From Shouchella lonarensis (GTDB taxonomy: Bacteria; Bacillota; Bacilli; Bacillales; Bacillaceae_D), in NCBI RefSeq assembly GCF_900096965.1, contig NZ_FMYM01000012.1:1-64000 (forward strand): 64,000 bases of DNA, given 5' to 3'. Position numbers and translations under genes: made by a program. The notes below the pieces were generated by a model that worked only from the letters and a program-made list of their open reading frames with translations, was not told the DNA's origin and did not search any database. Positions 42,404-51,894 of the stretch are shown one piece after another; the stretch's first letter is position 1; the number at the start of each line of letters is the position of its first letter.

Positions 42404-43168
42404 TTATCCTCGTCTTCTTAACTTGAACACAATAAAGTCTGGTCGCCTTAACTTTAATGCCGCCTCAGGGTGCGCTTCCAATATCTCTTTGGAAGGCTGT
42501 GGTTCGACGAGCTCTTCTAAAACAAATCCTGTTTTCGTTAACGTATTAACATAGCTTGTAAGCGTCCTATGGAAAAATAACATGTTTTCCTTATCACCAA
42601 AATCTTGCTCATATGCACCCTCATAAAAATATTTATCTACTTTCCAGTGTGACGGTTCTCCATCTTCTCCTCGCTCCCAGCCATATTCAGGTGTCACAAA
42701 ACACGGGTGCAAGATTGAAAATACAAATGTTCCGCCCGCTACGAGTAAGCGGTGCATTTCTTGAAATGCCTGTTCATAATTAGCTAAATCTTGAATGACC
42801 ATATTGGATACAATGCAATCGAAGCTCTTTGATTGTAGAAAAGATAAGTCTTCGCAATTCCCTTGTTGAAAAGTAATCGCATCCACTTTTGTCGTGCGCT
42901 TTTTCGCAATGTCTAGCATACTCGTTGAATAATCAACAGCAGTAACCTTTGCACCTCTGTTGTCTAACATTCTACTTAAGTACCCTTCTCCGCATCCAGC
43001 ATCTAAGACTCGTTTCCCTTTTATATCTCCAATAAGTGAAAGAATTGCTGGGTTTAAAAGCCATCTCCGACTTAAGTCTCCTTGCTCTGTCTGGTCTGCC
43101 GCGTACGACTTAGCAAAATCATTCCACCTTCGAATTGATTCTTCCGTTCCAGCATTTTTGATCATCAT
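42404..43168 (-). CDS. Class I SAM-dependent methyltransferase, tandem copy 2
   Basis: A 254-aa protein with the same motifs (KRVLDAGCGEGYLSRM, VTAVDYSTSMLDIAK, FDCIVSNMVIQDL) and the same length as copy 1. The two genes are 55 bases apart and arose by tandem duplication; many third-position changes separate them, so the event is older than the BceAB duplication. RBS AGGAGGCATA precedes ATG. Confidence 0.9.
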   Translation of the reverse strand: MMIKNAGTEESIRRWNDFAKSYAADQTEQGDLSRRWLLNPAILSLIGDIKGKRVLDAGCGEGYLSRMLDNRGAKVTAVDYSTSMLDIAKKRTTKVDAITFQQGNCEDLSFLQSKSFDCIVSNMVIQDLANYEQAFQEMHRLLVAGGTFVFSILHPCFVTPEYGWERGEDGEPSHWKVDKYFYEGAYEQDFGDKENMLFFHRTLTSYVNTLTKTGFVLEELVEPQPSKEILEAHPEAALKLRRPDFIVFKLRRRG

Positions 43169-43208
43169 TATGCCTCCTGTCTATTAACGCCAAACGCTTT
43201 TCTAGCGT

Positions 43209-43239
43209 AAAACGATCAACGTCCGACGTCAATCGTTTT
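43209..43239 (-). terminator. Palindromic terminator after the lipoprotein gene
   Basis: A symmetric element: AAAACGAT, CA, ACGT, CCG, ACGT, CA, ATCGTTTT. It can form a stem with a TTTT tail on either strand. It lies downstream of the lipoprotein gene at 43297 and upstream of the methyltransferase pair. Confidence 0.5.
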
Positions 43240-43296
43240 GTTAAGCTCATTAAGAACCTCTTTGTGAATAAAACTAAATACATCACTACATGTTCC

Positions 43297-43902
43297 TCAC
43301 TCTTTCACCCACTCAACACGAATCATAGCAAAAGTTTTTCCTCGGCTCCGTAATTCCTCCATTCCTTCCTCTGTATTCCAATTTGATGATGCTCGATCAT
43401 CTGTAGTCCAGAGAAATAACGGTGTGCTTTCTGCAGTGGTATCAAGCCTATCTGCCGGAAGGTAACCTTTAAAGATGCTTGCACTGTATGGGATACTTGC
43501 CGAAGTTTTATAGCTACCAGAACCGTTTGCTTGCACAAAGAATGAAATAGAGACATCATCATCCTCATCTAATTGCGTAAACTGATAAGCAAAAAACAAT
43601 TCTTCATCTGTAAATGGGGCTTCGACATTATAGGAAAAACCACCTAGTTGCTGTGAGGTATCCTCATTTAGCGCACCGTCTTCATACACATCTAAGTAGA
43701 AATTCATTTCCTTCACTGTGTCTTCCAGCACAGACGTCTTAAAAGCAAGTGCACCATCTGTAGTTAATCCCAACAACCGATCCTCTGTCTTATTCCATTC
43801 AATCGGCTCAAGAAACGATTCATCTTGTTGCCGTTGCTCTGTACAACCACTTACTAATAACAAGCTTGCAACAATTCCCCAACATGCTGTTTTCATCATC
43901 AT
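43297..43902 (-). CDS. Putative lipoprotein
   Basis: A 201-aa protein; start at ATG 43902 (MMMKTACWGIVASLLL) with GGGAGCAGAAGCGCC before it. A signal peptide ends in the lipobox LVSGC, so the Cys would be lipid-modified and the protein bound outside the membrane. The mature part is acidic with strands such as AFKTSVLEDTVKEMNFYLDV and LFFAYQFTQLDEDDDVSISF. No known domain is seen. Confidence 0.7.
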   Translation of the reverse strand: MMMKTACWGIVASLLLVSGCTEQRQQDESFLEPIEWNKTEDRLLGLTTDGALAFKTSVLEDTVKEMNFYLDVYEDGALNEDTSQQLGGFSYNVEAPFTDEELFFAYQFTQLDEDDDVSISFFVQANGSGSYKTSASIPYSASIFKGYLPADRLDTTAESTPLFLWTTDDRASSNWNTEEGMEELRSRGKTFAMIRVEWVKE

Positions 43903-43997
43903 GGCGCTTCTGCTCCCGTTCATATAGGATTATATTAACTTTACTTACTCATATTAAAACGCTTCCATGATTGCGTCAACGCTAAGATGCCATTTAA

Positions 43998-44438
43998 TTA
44001 AACGTTTGTTTCATCTTCTACCAATGGTTTGTAAGGGACCGGCGAAGATAAATTAATTAACGTCGATGGATGACCAAAGGCCATCGCTTCATCAATGAAC
44101 TGCTCTAGCACTTCCACTTATTCGACCACCACTTTGACTAAATAACTATACTGACCAGCTAAACGATGACATTCAATGACGCTTTCATGCCCGATACAAA
44201 AATTCCGAAAAGCTTCACACCGGCTCGTTTCCATCAACACAAACGCCATCACATGCTTGCCGACTTTTTTTGGGTCAATCATCGCCCGGTAACCACTAAT
44301 CACTTGCTTATCCTCTAGTTTTTGTACCCGCTCCTTCACCGCTGGCACCGACAAATTCACTTCTTTCCCTAAACGCGTCATCGACATCCGTCCGTCTTCT
44401 TGCAATTGCTTCATGATCTCCCAATCAATCTCATCCAT
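43998..44438 (-). pseudogene. Lrp/AsnC-family regulator with an in-frame ochre stop
   Basis: A 146-codon frame. The first 106 codons are a normal Lrp helix-turn-helix (MDEIDWEIMKQLQEDG, LGKEVNLSVPAVKERV) and the start of the RAM domain (RAMIDPKKVGKHVMAF). TAA at 44118-44120 interrupts after LVKVVVE; the same frame goes on VEVLEQFIDEAMAFGHPSTL and ends at 43998. Loss of the last 40 residues removes part of the dimer/effector domain. It is divergent from the isochorismatase-like gene, its likely target. Confidence 0.8.
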
Positions 44439-44581
44439 TTTTCCACCTCAAATCATTAGGAAATTGCACATAGAAACCTTTAAAACAGCATGCATGTGCG
44501 TTTGAAAACCAAAAAAAGTACATTCTTACTTTCTATCATACTTGTTACACTACATACATCAAACAAAAAGGACTGATACCC

Positions 44582-45139
44582 ATGAACAGCGCACTACTTT
44601 TAGTCGATGTGCAACAAGCATTTGATGATCCGAAGTGGGGACAGCGCAATCATCACGACGCAGAAAAAAATATTGCCCTCCTTCTAGGCGAATGGCGAAA
44701 GAAAAAAGCACCTGTTATTCACATTCAACATCATTCAACTCGCCGGCACTCTCTTTTCTATCATGAACATCCCGGATTTTCTTTTAAAAATGAAGCCCAG
44801 CCTATCAACGGTGAGGAGATTTTCCGAAAGCAAGTGAACAGTGCTTTCATCGGCACCGGACTCACATCGTATTTGCGCAAGCAACATATTGCCGCTTTAA
44901 CAATCGCGGGCTTCACCACCCCTCACTGTGTATCCACAACCGCACGGATGAGCGCAAATCTTGGTTTTCAAACAACCGTCGTTTCTGATGCCACTGTCGC
45001 ATTTCCTTTACAATGGGGTGAGGCACGCTACACCGCTGAACAAGTTCACGAAGCTTCTTTGCTCACGCTGCACGAAGAATTTGCCACAATCACTTTGACG
45101 AAATCTCTTATAAAAGGACGTGAGGAATCATGGCATTGA
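44582..45139 (+). CDS. Isochorismatase-family cysteine hydrolase
   Basis: A 185-aa protein with the catalytic Asp in ALLLVDVQQAFDDP, a Lys/Arg position near EEIFRKQVNSAF and the nucleophile Cys in AGFTTPHCVSTTARM. Such enzymes cut amides (nicotinamidase type) or isochorismate. The next gene (DUF1272) overlaps its end by ten bases. RBS AAAGGACTGATACCC. It is divergent from the broken Lrp-type regulator gene. Confidence 0.88.
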   Translation: MNSALLLVDVQQAFDDPKWGQRNHHDAEKNIALLLGEWRKKKAPVIHIQHHSTRRHSLFYHEHPGFSFKNEAQPINGEEIFRKQVNSAFIGTGLTSYLRKQHIAALTIAGFTTPHCVSTTARMSANLGFQTTVVSDATVAFPLQWGEARYTAEQVHEASLLTLHEEFATITLTKSLIKGREESWH

Positions 45140-45327
45140 TCATGAAAAACGCATGTGAATCATGCACAAAAACACTCGCACCACACGAAGTTGCTTATAT
45201 TTGCATACATGAATGCACCTTCTGTCCGGCGTGCACAAAAGAAATGACTTTCGTTTGCCCCAATTGCTCAGGAGAACTTGTCAAAAGGCCGTGTGGGATA
45301 GACGCACAATCAAATTGCTCGCTCTAA
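45130..45327 (+). CDS. DUF1272 small zinc-ribbon-like protein
   Basis: A 65-aa protein with paired Cys: NACESCTKTL, YICIHECTFCPACTKEM and CPNCSGELVKRPC. The pattern of DUF1272, a small protein that probably binds one or two Zn ions, fits fully. RBS is GTGAGGAATC. It overlaps the end of the isochorismatase-like gene and so forms an operon with it. Confidence 0.88.
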   Translation: MALIMKNACESCTKTLAPHEVAYICIHECTFCPACTKEMTFVCPNCSGELVKRPCGIDAQSNCSL

Positions 45328-45441
45328 TATCGGCACACTCTCGCCATTTTAATATTTTTTAAAAATACAAATGAATAACTTTTTATAACATGATAGCATG
45401 AACCATGTAACCAAAATGCATACAGAAAGGAATGACATGCG

Positions 45442-45933
45442 ATGGACAGAAACATCGAAGTACTTCCTCTATACCACATCGCTTATATACGGCAAATCGG
45501 CCCTTATGGTCCTTCCAACATGAAAGCAATCGCACAAATCAAAGAATGGGCACAAGAAAAAAACTTACTCACTGGCTCTGCCATTATACTTGGTATTGCT
45601 CGAGACAATGCAAAAGTGACGCCCCCACAGAAATGTCGATATGATGCCTGTATCGTTCTGGAGCATGATCACCAGATTGACCATTCCCTTCTTTACGACG
45701 AACTTCCTGGTGGTCAGTATATGGTCTTCACACTTGAACATACGGCTACAGCCGTGCAAGAAGCATGGTGCAACATGTTTCAAGTAATAGAGGACAATGG
45801 TTATGGCATTGATGACAAACCGATTTTGGAGCGATATACCGGGGAAATGATACGCCAAAACAAGTGCGAAATATGTGTCCCTGTCAAACCAATCCAGTCA
45901 CCAGAAAAGAGCTATCCTTCACACCCCGGATGA
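45442..45933 (+). CDS. GyrI-like small-molecule-binding protein
   Basis: A 163-aa protein with the GyrI/AraC effector-binding fold: VLPLYHIAYIRQIGPYG at the start, a middle CRYDACIVLEHD and GGQYMVFTLEHTATAV, and the end LERYTGEMIRQNKCEICVPVKP. GyrI-type domains bind hydrophobic cations or drugs; stand-alone ones may sequester or hydrolyse. It is a separate plus-strand unit with site AGAAAGGAATGACATGCG. Confidence 0.85.
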   Translation: MDRNIEVLPLYHIAYIRQIGPYGPSNMKAIAQIKEWAQEKNLLTGSAIILGIARDNAKVTPPQKCRYDACIVLEHDHQIDHSLLYDELPGGQYMVFTLEHTATAVQEAWCNMFQVIEDNGYGIDDKPILERYTGEMIRQNKCEICVPVKPIQSPEKSYPSHPG

Positions 45934-45951
45934 GCTCCTCTTCCACATCAC

Positions 45952-46431
45952 TCAGTTCTCTTTTTCCAAACGGATTAAATCTGGTAAATAATCACTACGG
46001 ATGACTTGCCACTTATCACAATCGTCCTCATTCACCCCTACTATTGTATGAATCGGTAGCCAGAAAAATTGAAATACCCAACCATTATCTTTTCCGTCAC
46101 ATTTGACGACATATTCCCAACGATCAGGAATGAGCCCATCTTCTTTCTCTTTAAAATGGTAAACAAATCTCCGTTGATACTCATTTCTATACGTGGAAAA
46201 ATACTTGTACACACCAATCCGTCGGACATATTCAATGTTTGTTAACCCTGTTTCTTCAAATACTTCCCGCACAGCAGCCTCTTTTTCATCTTCATTTTTC
46301 TCCACTCCACCGCCTGGCACGTGAATATCTGACTCCGGATCATCGCGATGCTTATATACAAGTAACTGCCATTCTCCGTCTCGGTACCGCGTTATGTAAG
46401 CAAGTGCTTTTTTTACTTCAGTTGTTTCCAT
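45952..46431 (-). CDS. Nudix hydrolase
   Basis: A 159-aa protein; start at ATG 46431 (METTEVKKALAYITR) with AGGAGGAGCATCCAT. The box is GGGVEKNEDEKEAAVREV then FEETGLT, complete. The middle (YKYFSTYRNEYQRRFVYHF) and the end (WVFQFFWLPIHTI) suit a Nudix type seen in several Bacilli. It is convergent with the GyrI-like gene. Confidence 0.88.
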   Translation of the reverse strand: METTEVKKALAYITRYRDGEWQLLVYKHRDDPESDIHVPGGGVEKNEDEKEAAVREVFEETGLTNIEYVRRIGVYKYFSTYRNEYQRRFVYHFKEKEDGLIPDRWEYVVKCDGKDNGWVFQFFWLPIHTIVGVNEDDCDKWQVIRSDYLPDLIRLEKEN

Positions 46432-46625
46432 ATGGATGCTCCTCCTAATGTTATTCGTATTCAAAGATGTTACCTATACACTTGAGAAAGCGCGACCACA
46501 GCAGCATACCTCAACAAAAAAATGTTTTCAAGCCCTAAACATTAGGACGAACAGGATAAACACTTTCCCTCGCTCAGGCGCCACGTATTGTGTATATAAT
46601 GTTTTATAGTTGTTTAGTAATGATT

Positions 46626-47141
46626 TCATGTGGCCTCTTCATCATCGAAATAGGGGATGTGCTCTGGGATGTGCTGCAAGAAATATTTTAGATCAATATG
46701 AAAATAGCCCTCAATATCTTCTCGTAGCCTCTGCTCTAACGCACAAAACGCTGCAACAACGTAATCTCTTTCAAACACATTATGAAGATCGGCCTCTGCC
46801 CATATAGATGTCACCTTTGCTTGATGCGAAAATGGCCACAATGAAATTAACGCGCCATCTTCATACTCCCCGTATTCAATCGTATAGTAATGAAACTCGG
46901 GAACAAAATTATCCCTTACCTTTGTTTTCCACTCAAAAAGAGCCTTGTAGAATTCCAAAATGGCTAGTTCTGCCTCGAAGTATCGCTCATCATTTATCTT
47001 GATGATGAACAAAGCTTCTACAGCTAAAATAGATGGGACATCTGCTCTCTGTTTATTTGATATACTTTCGCTTTTGCTAGTGAATTCGTATTCGAACGTT
47101 ATATTGTTTGCATTTGTATGCTTGGTTTCTATTATGTTCAT
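46626..47141 (-). CDS. Uncharacterised protein
   Basis: A 171-aa protein; start at ATG 47141 (MNIIETKHTNANNITF) with ACAGGAGGGGAATAAAAG upstream. It is rich in aromatic and acidic residues (EFHYYTIEYGEYEDGALISL, WPFSHQAKVTSIW) without membrane segments or known motifs. I do not recognise the family. It lies 29 bases downstream of the serine hydrolase gene in the same direction. Confidence 0.6.
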   Translation of the reverse strand: MNIIETKHTNANNITFEYEFTSKSESISNKQRADVPSILAVEALFIIKINDERYFEAELAILEFYKALFEWKTKVRDNFVPEFHYYTIEYGEYEDGALISLWPFSHQAKVTSIWAEADLHNVFERDYVVAAFCALEQRLREDIEGYFHIDLKYFLQHIPEHIPYFDDEEAT

Positions 47142-47169
47142 ATTTCTTTTATTCCCCTCCTGTTTCCGG

Positions 47170-48195
47170 TCACTCCGAAAACAACCTATCCACTTCCCAT
47201 ACAATCGGGACAACGTGTTGTTCTACATTTGCTAAAATGTGCGTCTGTGTTTTCAATTTCACATTGACAGATGAATGCATTCTTACTCCAGGATCATAAC
47301 CAATGCTGAGATATTTATAGATTTCATCATTCTTCTTCAAAATCCGAACCCCATAACCATAATACAACTCACCCTCAATATTTTCATAAGGCGTCAATAA
47401 TTTTTCCTGATAATCCGGGCCTAGTAGTTTTCCAGCCCATAAGCCATTCCAAAACTTTTCAAGATCCAATACGGTTGTAAACGCGCCTCCGTCTGGCCCG
47501 CCAACAATTGGAACGGAATAAATGTTGGTTTTCCAGCTATTATCCTCTTCACTGTCAATGTATCCGAGTGCTGTTCGTTCTGGCAGTTGATCCATCCGAA
47601 AATAGCCAGAGTCTGACATCTCACAAGCACGAAAGATATGCTCCTGCACATAGTCTGGAAACGACTGTCCCGATACTTCCTCGACAATTAAGCCAAGTAA
47701 AATATAACCAGCATTGCTATAGGAAAACGTTTCCCCTGGTTGAAACTTCATCGCATTGTCCTGAAACATTGGCAAAAAATCAGCCGGCGATTTGATTGCA
47801 TACATCGGAACGGCTTTCCACAACTCTTCAAAGTCACTCATCACTTCTTCATCAAAATAATCTGGTATCCCTGAGGTGTGCGTTAATAAATGATGAACGG
47901 TGATGCTTGGATCAAAGTGCGGGAATGAAATCGATAAACACTTATTTAGATACGTGTCGAAGGTCAGCATTCCTTTCTCGACGAGCTGACATATCGCGAC
48001 TGCAGTGAACATTTTACACCCAGATGCCATCCCGAATCTTGTTTGCAAGGTGATCTCGATCTGCTCGCTCCGATTCGCGAGACCAAATGCGCCTTCATAA
48101 CGTGTGTGCTCACCTTGTACAAATACGGCGCCAGAAAACGGCAACTCTTCATCATAGCCTTTTATAAATGTTTCAATTTTTTGTTGAAATGTCAT
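47170..48195 (-). CDS. Serine hydrolase (class C beta-lactamase/DD-peptidase fold)
   Basis: A 341-aa protein with the SxxK motif SGCK (58-61, in RFGMASGCKMFTAVA), the YxN motif in ETFSYSNAGYILLGL and the surrounding HHLLTHTSGIPDYF of the class. No signal peptide is seen, so it acts inside the cell or is not exported classically. The family includes esterases and D-aminopeptidases; resistance to beta-lactams is not implied. Confidence 0.88.
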   Translation of the reverse strand: MTFQQKIETFIKGYDEELPFSGAVFVQGEHTRYEGAFGLANRSEQIEITLQTRFGMASGCKMFTAVAICQLVEKGMLTFDTYLNKCLSISFPHFDPSITVHHLLTHTSGIPDYFDEEVMSDFEELWKAVPMYAIKSPADFLPMFQDNAMKFQPGETFSYSNAGYILLGLIVEEVSGQSFPDYVQEHIFRACEMSDSGYFRMDQLPERTALGYIDSEEDNSWKTNIYSVPIVGGPDGGAFTTVLDLEKFWNGLWAGKLLGPDYQEKLLTPYENIEGELYYGYGVRILKKNDEIYKYLSIGYDPGVRMHSSVNVKLKTQTHILANVEQHVVPIVWEVDRLFSE

Positions 48196-48215
48196 TCAAA
48201 TCAATCCTCTCTATA

Positions 48216-49142
48216 CTACTTCCCCTTCACACCACGATACACCTCAAGCAATTCCCCCACAGAAATATTGTTGATTTTCATCCCGGTGAGGTCACAGTTG
48301 TTGATCTCCACATTTTTGAGCGTACAGTTTTTAATCTCACTTCCCGTTAAATCACATCGCTCAAATAAAAGTGGTTCGTTTTCCGCCCCTAGATCTGCAT
48401 CGATAAAACGAACACCTGATAGTGTCGGCAAGACAAATTCACTACGAGAGAAATTCAAATCAGCAAAGTAGGCATTAGTGAAGTTAATGTTTTGAAATTT
48501 CGATTGACTCATGTTACAGTTACTCACATGGCTGTTCATTAAATTGCTTGTACTATAAGCGCTATTTTCTAAATTAACCTCGTAAAAACTCGTTCCGGCC
48601 ATGTTACAATGCTCATATTTTGTATCTGGCCGCGTTTCACTTTGAATGACATTTTCTTTTCTCGCAGCGTTCATATGTTTTGTATAACCATGTTCATCTG
48701 CTGTTTTAAACGTAAGTTCGAAGCCCATTTTTTCGTAAAAATGGTGATTGCTTATTTGACGACTCGATGTTTCCAAGTCCCATACATGCACATCTGCAAA
48801 TACCTCTTCAATAAAACGAATAGCTTTGCCACCAATTCCTTGGTTTTGATAAGACGGATCGATAAATATACGATCAATTCTTCCGTAAGCGCCACCAGAA
48901 ATGGTGACAATCACACCACCGATGATGTCTTTCCCATGCATAATCTTGAAATAATTTAGCTCGTTAATCATATACCAAGTCATTTCATACGCGTCATATC
49001 GTGGCGGTTGAATATTAGGATCAACGACATGTGGTTCGTCAGCCAACCACTTGCTCGCTTCTTCGTCAAACACCGCTTTTATTATTGCTGTTAATGCTCG
49101 AGCATCATGTTGCGCGGCTTTCTCTATTGTGATCGTAGACAT
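48216..49142 (-). CDS. GNAT acetyltransferase fused to a pentapeptide-repeat domain
   Basis: A 308-aa protein; start at ATG 49142 (MSTITIEKAAQHDAR) with GAAGAGGAAACCTAC. Residues about 1-155 are a GNAT domain (IFIDPSYQNQGIGGKAIRF, HHFYEKMGFELTF). Residues about 170-300 are pentapeptide repeats of the A(D/N)LXX form (CNMAGTSFYEVNLENSAY, INFTNAYFADLNFSRSEF), which fold into a right-handed beta-helix like Qnr/MfpA. The two parts on one chain suggest an acetyltransferase with a docking or DNA-mimic part; the target is unknown. Confidence 0.82.
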   Translation of the reverse strand: MSTITIEKAAQHDARALTAIIKAVFDEEASKWLADEPHVVDPNIQPPRYDAYEMTWYMINELNYFKIMHGKDIIGGVIVTISGGAYGRIDRIFIDPSYQNQGIGGKAIRFIEEVFADVHVWDLETSSRQISNHHFYEKMGFELTFKTADEHGYTKHMNAARKENVIQSETRPDTKYEHCNMAGTSFYEVNLENSAYSTSNLMNSHVSNCNMSQSKFQNINFTNAYFADLNFSRSEFVLPTLSGVRFIDADLGAENEPLLFERCDLTGSEIKNCTLKNVEINNCDLTGMKINNISVGELLEVYRGVKGK

Positions 49143-49192
49143 GTAGGTTTCCTCTTTTCGAAATTCATTTCGTTTCCTAAGCTGAACATCCA

Positions 49193-50125
49193 TCAAAACC
49201 TCCGACAAAAACGCGCCAATCCCGCAACCGAGCGCCTCCTAAGCCTACGCAAGTCATCGTTCATCTCCGGCTGTTTATCTACCCAAGCAATCCCTGCTAA
49301 ACATTCCAACGCTTGATAGAAATTTAATCTCACCATATCCACAGGTTGCTTTGCTTCCTTTTCCCAACCCCGCAAAAACGCGTGCTGACAGTCCTCACGT
49401 TCATCCTGCAGATCATACCATTGCAATTTCGCCAAGTCCCACAGCGGGTCTCCGATCGCCACACCTTCGAAATCTAGCACACCCAGTATATCACTTTCAT
49501 CTGAAGTGATGTGGAGATTCCGAAAACCATAATCACAATGAATGAGTGTCACCCTCTCTGGCTCTGCCAACGTGCGCACTTTCTCCGCAATCGCTGCAAA
49601 ATATGTTTCCAAGTGCTGCGCGCTATCCTCTTCTGAGCGCTTGACCCTCCCGATCCACTTTTTTACCTGGCTTTCCATGTAACTTCTCCAAGAAAACGCG
49701 CTCAGCTTGTCCTCATTTGATCGCTGCCAAAAACAAGCCGCGTCTAATTCCTCCGCTGATAAAGCAAACTGCACTTCTGCTAACAGACACCCGATTCGTT
49801 CCATTAAAAAAACTTGCTTTCTATCATCGTAATTTGAAAATAACGGCTCAAGCGGCTTCCCTCCTAACCATTCTTCAACAATGACAAAATGATCACCCAC
49901 TTTTCCCGCGTCTACTACTTTCGGCACGCGCACACCTTTCGCGTGGAGCCGTTTTAAACTATCAACTTCTCTTTTAAACACTTCTTCACGTGTATGCACT
50001 TTCACCGCCACAAGTTCGTTCTGGCGTTCGCCTTTGTAAACCACGATATCCGGTCGTGTGACGATTGTATCGATGAATTTCACATTCCACATGTCACCCA
50101 TCCGCGTTTTGTCCATCGTCTTCAC
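49193..50125 (-). CDS. Phosphotransferase (APH) family protein
   Basis: A 310-aa protein beginning at GTG 50125 with AGAGGATCCG before it. N-lobe Lys in LVAVKVHTR, Glu in FVIVEEWLGG, catalytic loop VTLIHCDYGFRNLHI and metal motif GVLDFEGVAIGDPLWDLAK are complete. This is the third APH-like protein in the window, and its substrate is unknown. It lies ten bases downstream of the broken histidine phosphatase gene and may share a transcript with it. Confidence 0.83.
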   Translation of the reverse strand: MKTMDKTRMGDMWNVKFIDTIVTRPDIVVYKGERQNELVAVKVHTREEVFKREVDSLKRLHAKGVRVPKVVDAGKVGDHFVIVEEWLGGKPLEPLFSNYDDRKQVFLMERIGCLLAEVQFALSAEELDAACFWQRSNEDKLSAFSWRSYMESQVKKWIGRVKRSEEDSAQHLETYFAAIAEKVRTLAEPERVTLIHCDYGFRNLHITSDESDILGVLDFEGVAIGDPLWDLAKLQWYDLQDEREDCQHAFLRGWEKEAKQPVDMVRLNFYQALECLAGIAWVDKQPEMNDDLRRLRRRSVAGLARFCRRF

Positions 50126-50134
50126 CGGATCCTC

Positions 50135-50648
50135 TCATGCAAATTCATACCGATAATACGCACCATTTCCAGAAGCATACCTCATGATATTTCCATCTTC
50201 CGGTATCCCTTTAAAGTAGGCACCAATGCTGCCAGTCGTACATTTATGACCTGATAGTAAGATGTTTCGCTCTCGCCCCTTGTATGTCTGCTCTAACTCT
50301 TTCATGAAAGAAAATATTCTTTCGATATACTGTTGGATATCTTCCACCCCTTGATACACCGTCGGGTCTGGAACAATGCCTGCCATCACGACTTCCTCTA
50401 CCTTTAATCGGTCAGCTTCCCCTACATCACCCGTCTATGACTGCGCTCGTTCCTGTCGCGATTTCTGCCGTTTGTATCGCCCGTTCTTGCGGGGAAGCGT
50501 AAACAGAATCGAATGTGATGTGCTTTAACTGATCTCTCAAACTTTCAGCTTGTTCGATTCCTGTTTCATTTAACGGTAACCCCTGCCTCCCTTGCATTCT
50601 ACCTTCTTTGTTTAAATCGGTTTGCCCGTGTCTAATGACGTAGATCAT
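50135..50648 (-). pseudogene. Histidine phosphatase, split by a frameshift
   Basis: Frame 1 from ATG 50648 (MIYVIRHGQTDLNKEG, GGGAGGGCTTTGAT upstream) contains the RHG motif and SPQERAIQTAEIATG, then stops at 50427. The rest lies in another frame: GEADRLKVEEVVMAGIVPDP, then LLSGHKCTTGSIGAYF with the second catalytic His and the end ASGNGAYYRYEFA (stop 50135). The join is near 50428-50440; a few residues between may also be deleted. A whole protein would be about 170 aa. Another intact member of the family is at 51310-51894. Confidence 0.75.
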
Positions 50649-50649
50649 A

Positions 50650-51153
50650 TCAAAGCCCTCCCTTTTCCAACACCGCGCGAATAAACGGCGCTTTTCTCCT
50701 CGTATATTCCGAGCGTTCCGTAGCATCCACGGCCAGCGCTTGTTTTAATTGCTGATACGCCCTTGCTGCTTCTTGATTTTCTCTTAAATAATCGCGAAAA
50801 AAGAGGAGCTGTAACCACATTTTGCTGCCATCTTCATAGATGTGCAAATGGTGTGTGCCAGCCCCAAACGCTCCTCTTCTGAAAAACAACCGCTCGTGAT
50901 CATGCGCTTTTGGCACATGTTCAAAGCCAATCTCATATAGTTTCTTGATAACCTCTTCATCAATATCCGTTAGAATGCGCACAGTCACACCGATATCAAT
51001 GATCGGTTTTGCCATCATACCTGGTATCGACGTACTACCAACATGTTCGATTCTCTCTATCTTTTCGCTCATCGCACAAGCAATGGCTTCTTTCGCCTGA
51101 AAAAAAGCTTCTGGCCACGCCGGATCATATTTTACAAGTTTTACTTGACTCAT
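50650..51153 (-). CDS. GrpB/UPF0157 family protein
   Basis: A 167-aa protein; start at ATG 51153 (MSQVKLVKYDPAWPEAF) with GGAGGGGAAAG. IEHVGSTSIPGMMAKPIIDI is the signature of the GrpB/UPF0157 group, which has a nucleotidyltransferase-like fold; HHLHIYEDGSKMWLQLLFFRDYL is its other conserved region. The function is not established. It ends one base before the start of the broken phosphatase gene. Confidence 0.88.
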   Translation of the reverse strand: MSQVKLVKYDPAWPEAFFQAKEAIACAMSEKIERIEHVGSTSIPGMMAKPIIDIGVTVRILTDIDEEVIKKLYEIGFEHVPKAHDHERLFFRRGAFGAGTHHLHIYEDGSKMWLQLLFFRDYLRENQEAARAYQQLKQALAVDATERSEYTRRKAPFIRAVLEKGGL

Positions 51154-51309
51154 CTTTCCCCTCCATGTCAAAATACAGCGGGCTGAAACTTCGCTAACAG
51201 TAAGCGAATCCAGATGAAATGAATGATGATCGCCCTAAGCACACAAACGGTGTATGCAACTGTATCGTTAAAGCTATAGAAAAACGCTTGCGTAACCTCT
51301 TAAATATAT

Positions 51310-51894
51310 TTATAGATGAGTAGTACTATTCATAAATCTAATTAACCGTCCTCTCTCTGTATACTCCAAATAATAAATTCCTGTATCACCCGTAAAGAAA
51401 TAGACATTATGAATAGCAGACAACTTTAAGAAACTCTCAATCAACCTCGATATCATTCCTCCATGGGTAACAATGGCAATCCGTTTATGTGACGTGCTTT
51501 CTTTTTTAATGTATGAAAAAACGGCTTCAGCACGCATACGAAACGCTATTGCACTCTCACCAATATTACCGAGTTTTTCATGGGGGAGCAGGGAAATCGG
51601 ATCCTCTAATTCTGCAAGTGGCCTTCCAGCTAGATCCCCATTGTTTTGTTCCATAAGATCAGGCAAATATTCTACTGGACAGTGACAGACGCCCCCTAAT
51701 ATCTCAGCTGTTTTTTTCGCTCTTTGCAATGTACTTGCCCAAATTTTTTCTGGAGGAAATTCACATAAGACACGATCTGACATTCTTTTCACCTGTTCAA
51801 TTCCTTTATCAGTCAAGGGGAAGTCTGCACGTCCTTCATGGACATTGAGGATATCGGCTTGTGATTCACCGTGACGAATTAAAATTATTTCCAT
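51310..51894 (-). CDS. Histidine phosphatase family protein
   Basis: A 194-aa protein with the RHG motif IILIRHGESQADI, the Arg in WASTLQRAKKTAEIL, an acidic acceptor in MEQNNGDLAG and the second His in IAIVTHGGMISRL. All four catalytic positions are kept. It acts on an unknown phosphate ester. RBS AAAAGAGGAGTTATT. Confidence 0.88.
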   Translation of the reverse strand: MEIILIRHGESQADILNVHEGRADFPLTDKGIEQVKRMSDRVLCEFPPEKIWASTLQRAKKTAEILGGVCHCPVEYLPDLMEQNNGDLAGRPLAELEDPISLLPHEKLGNIGESAIAFRMRAEAVFSYIKKESTSHKRIAIVTHGGMISRLIESFLKLSAIHNVYFFTGDTGIYYLEYTERGRLIRFMNSTTHL

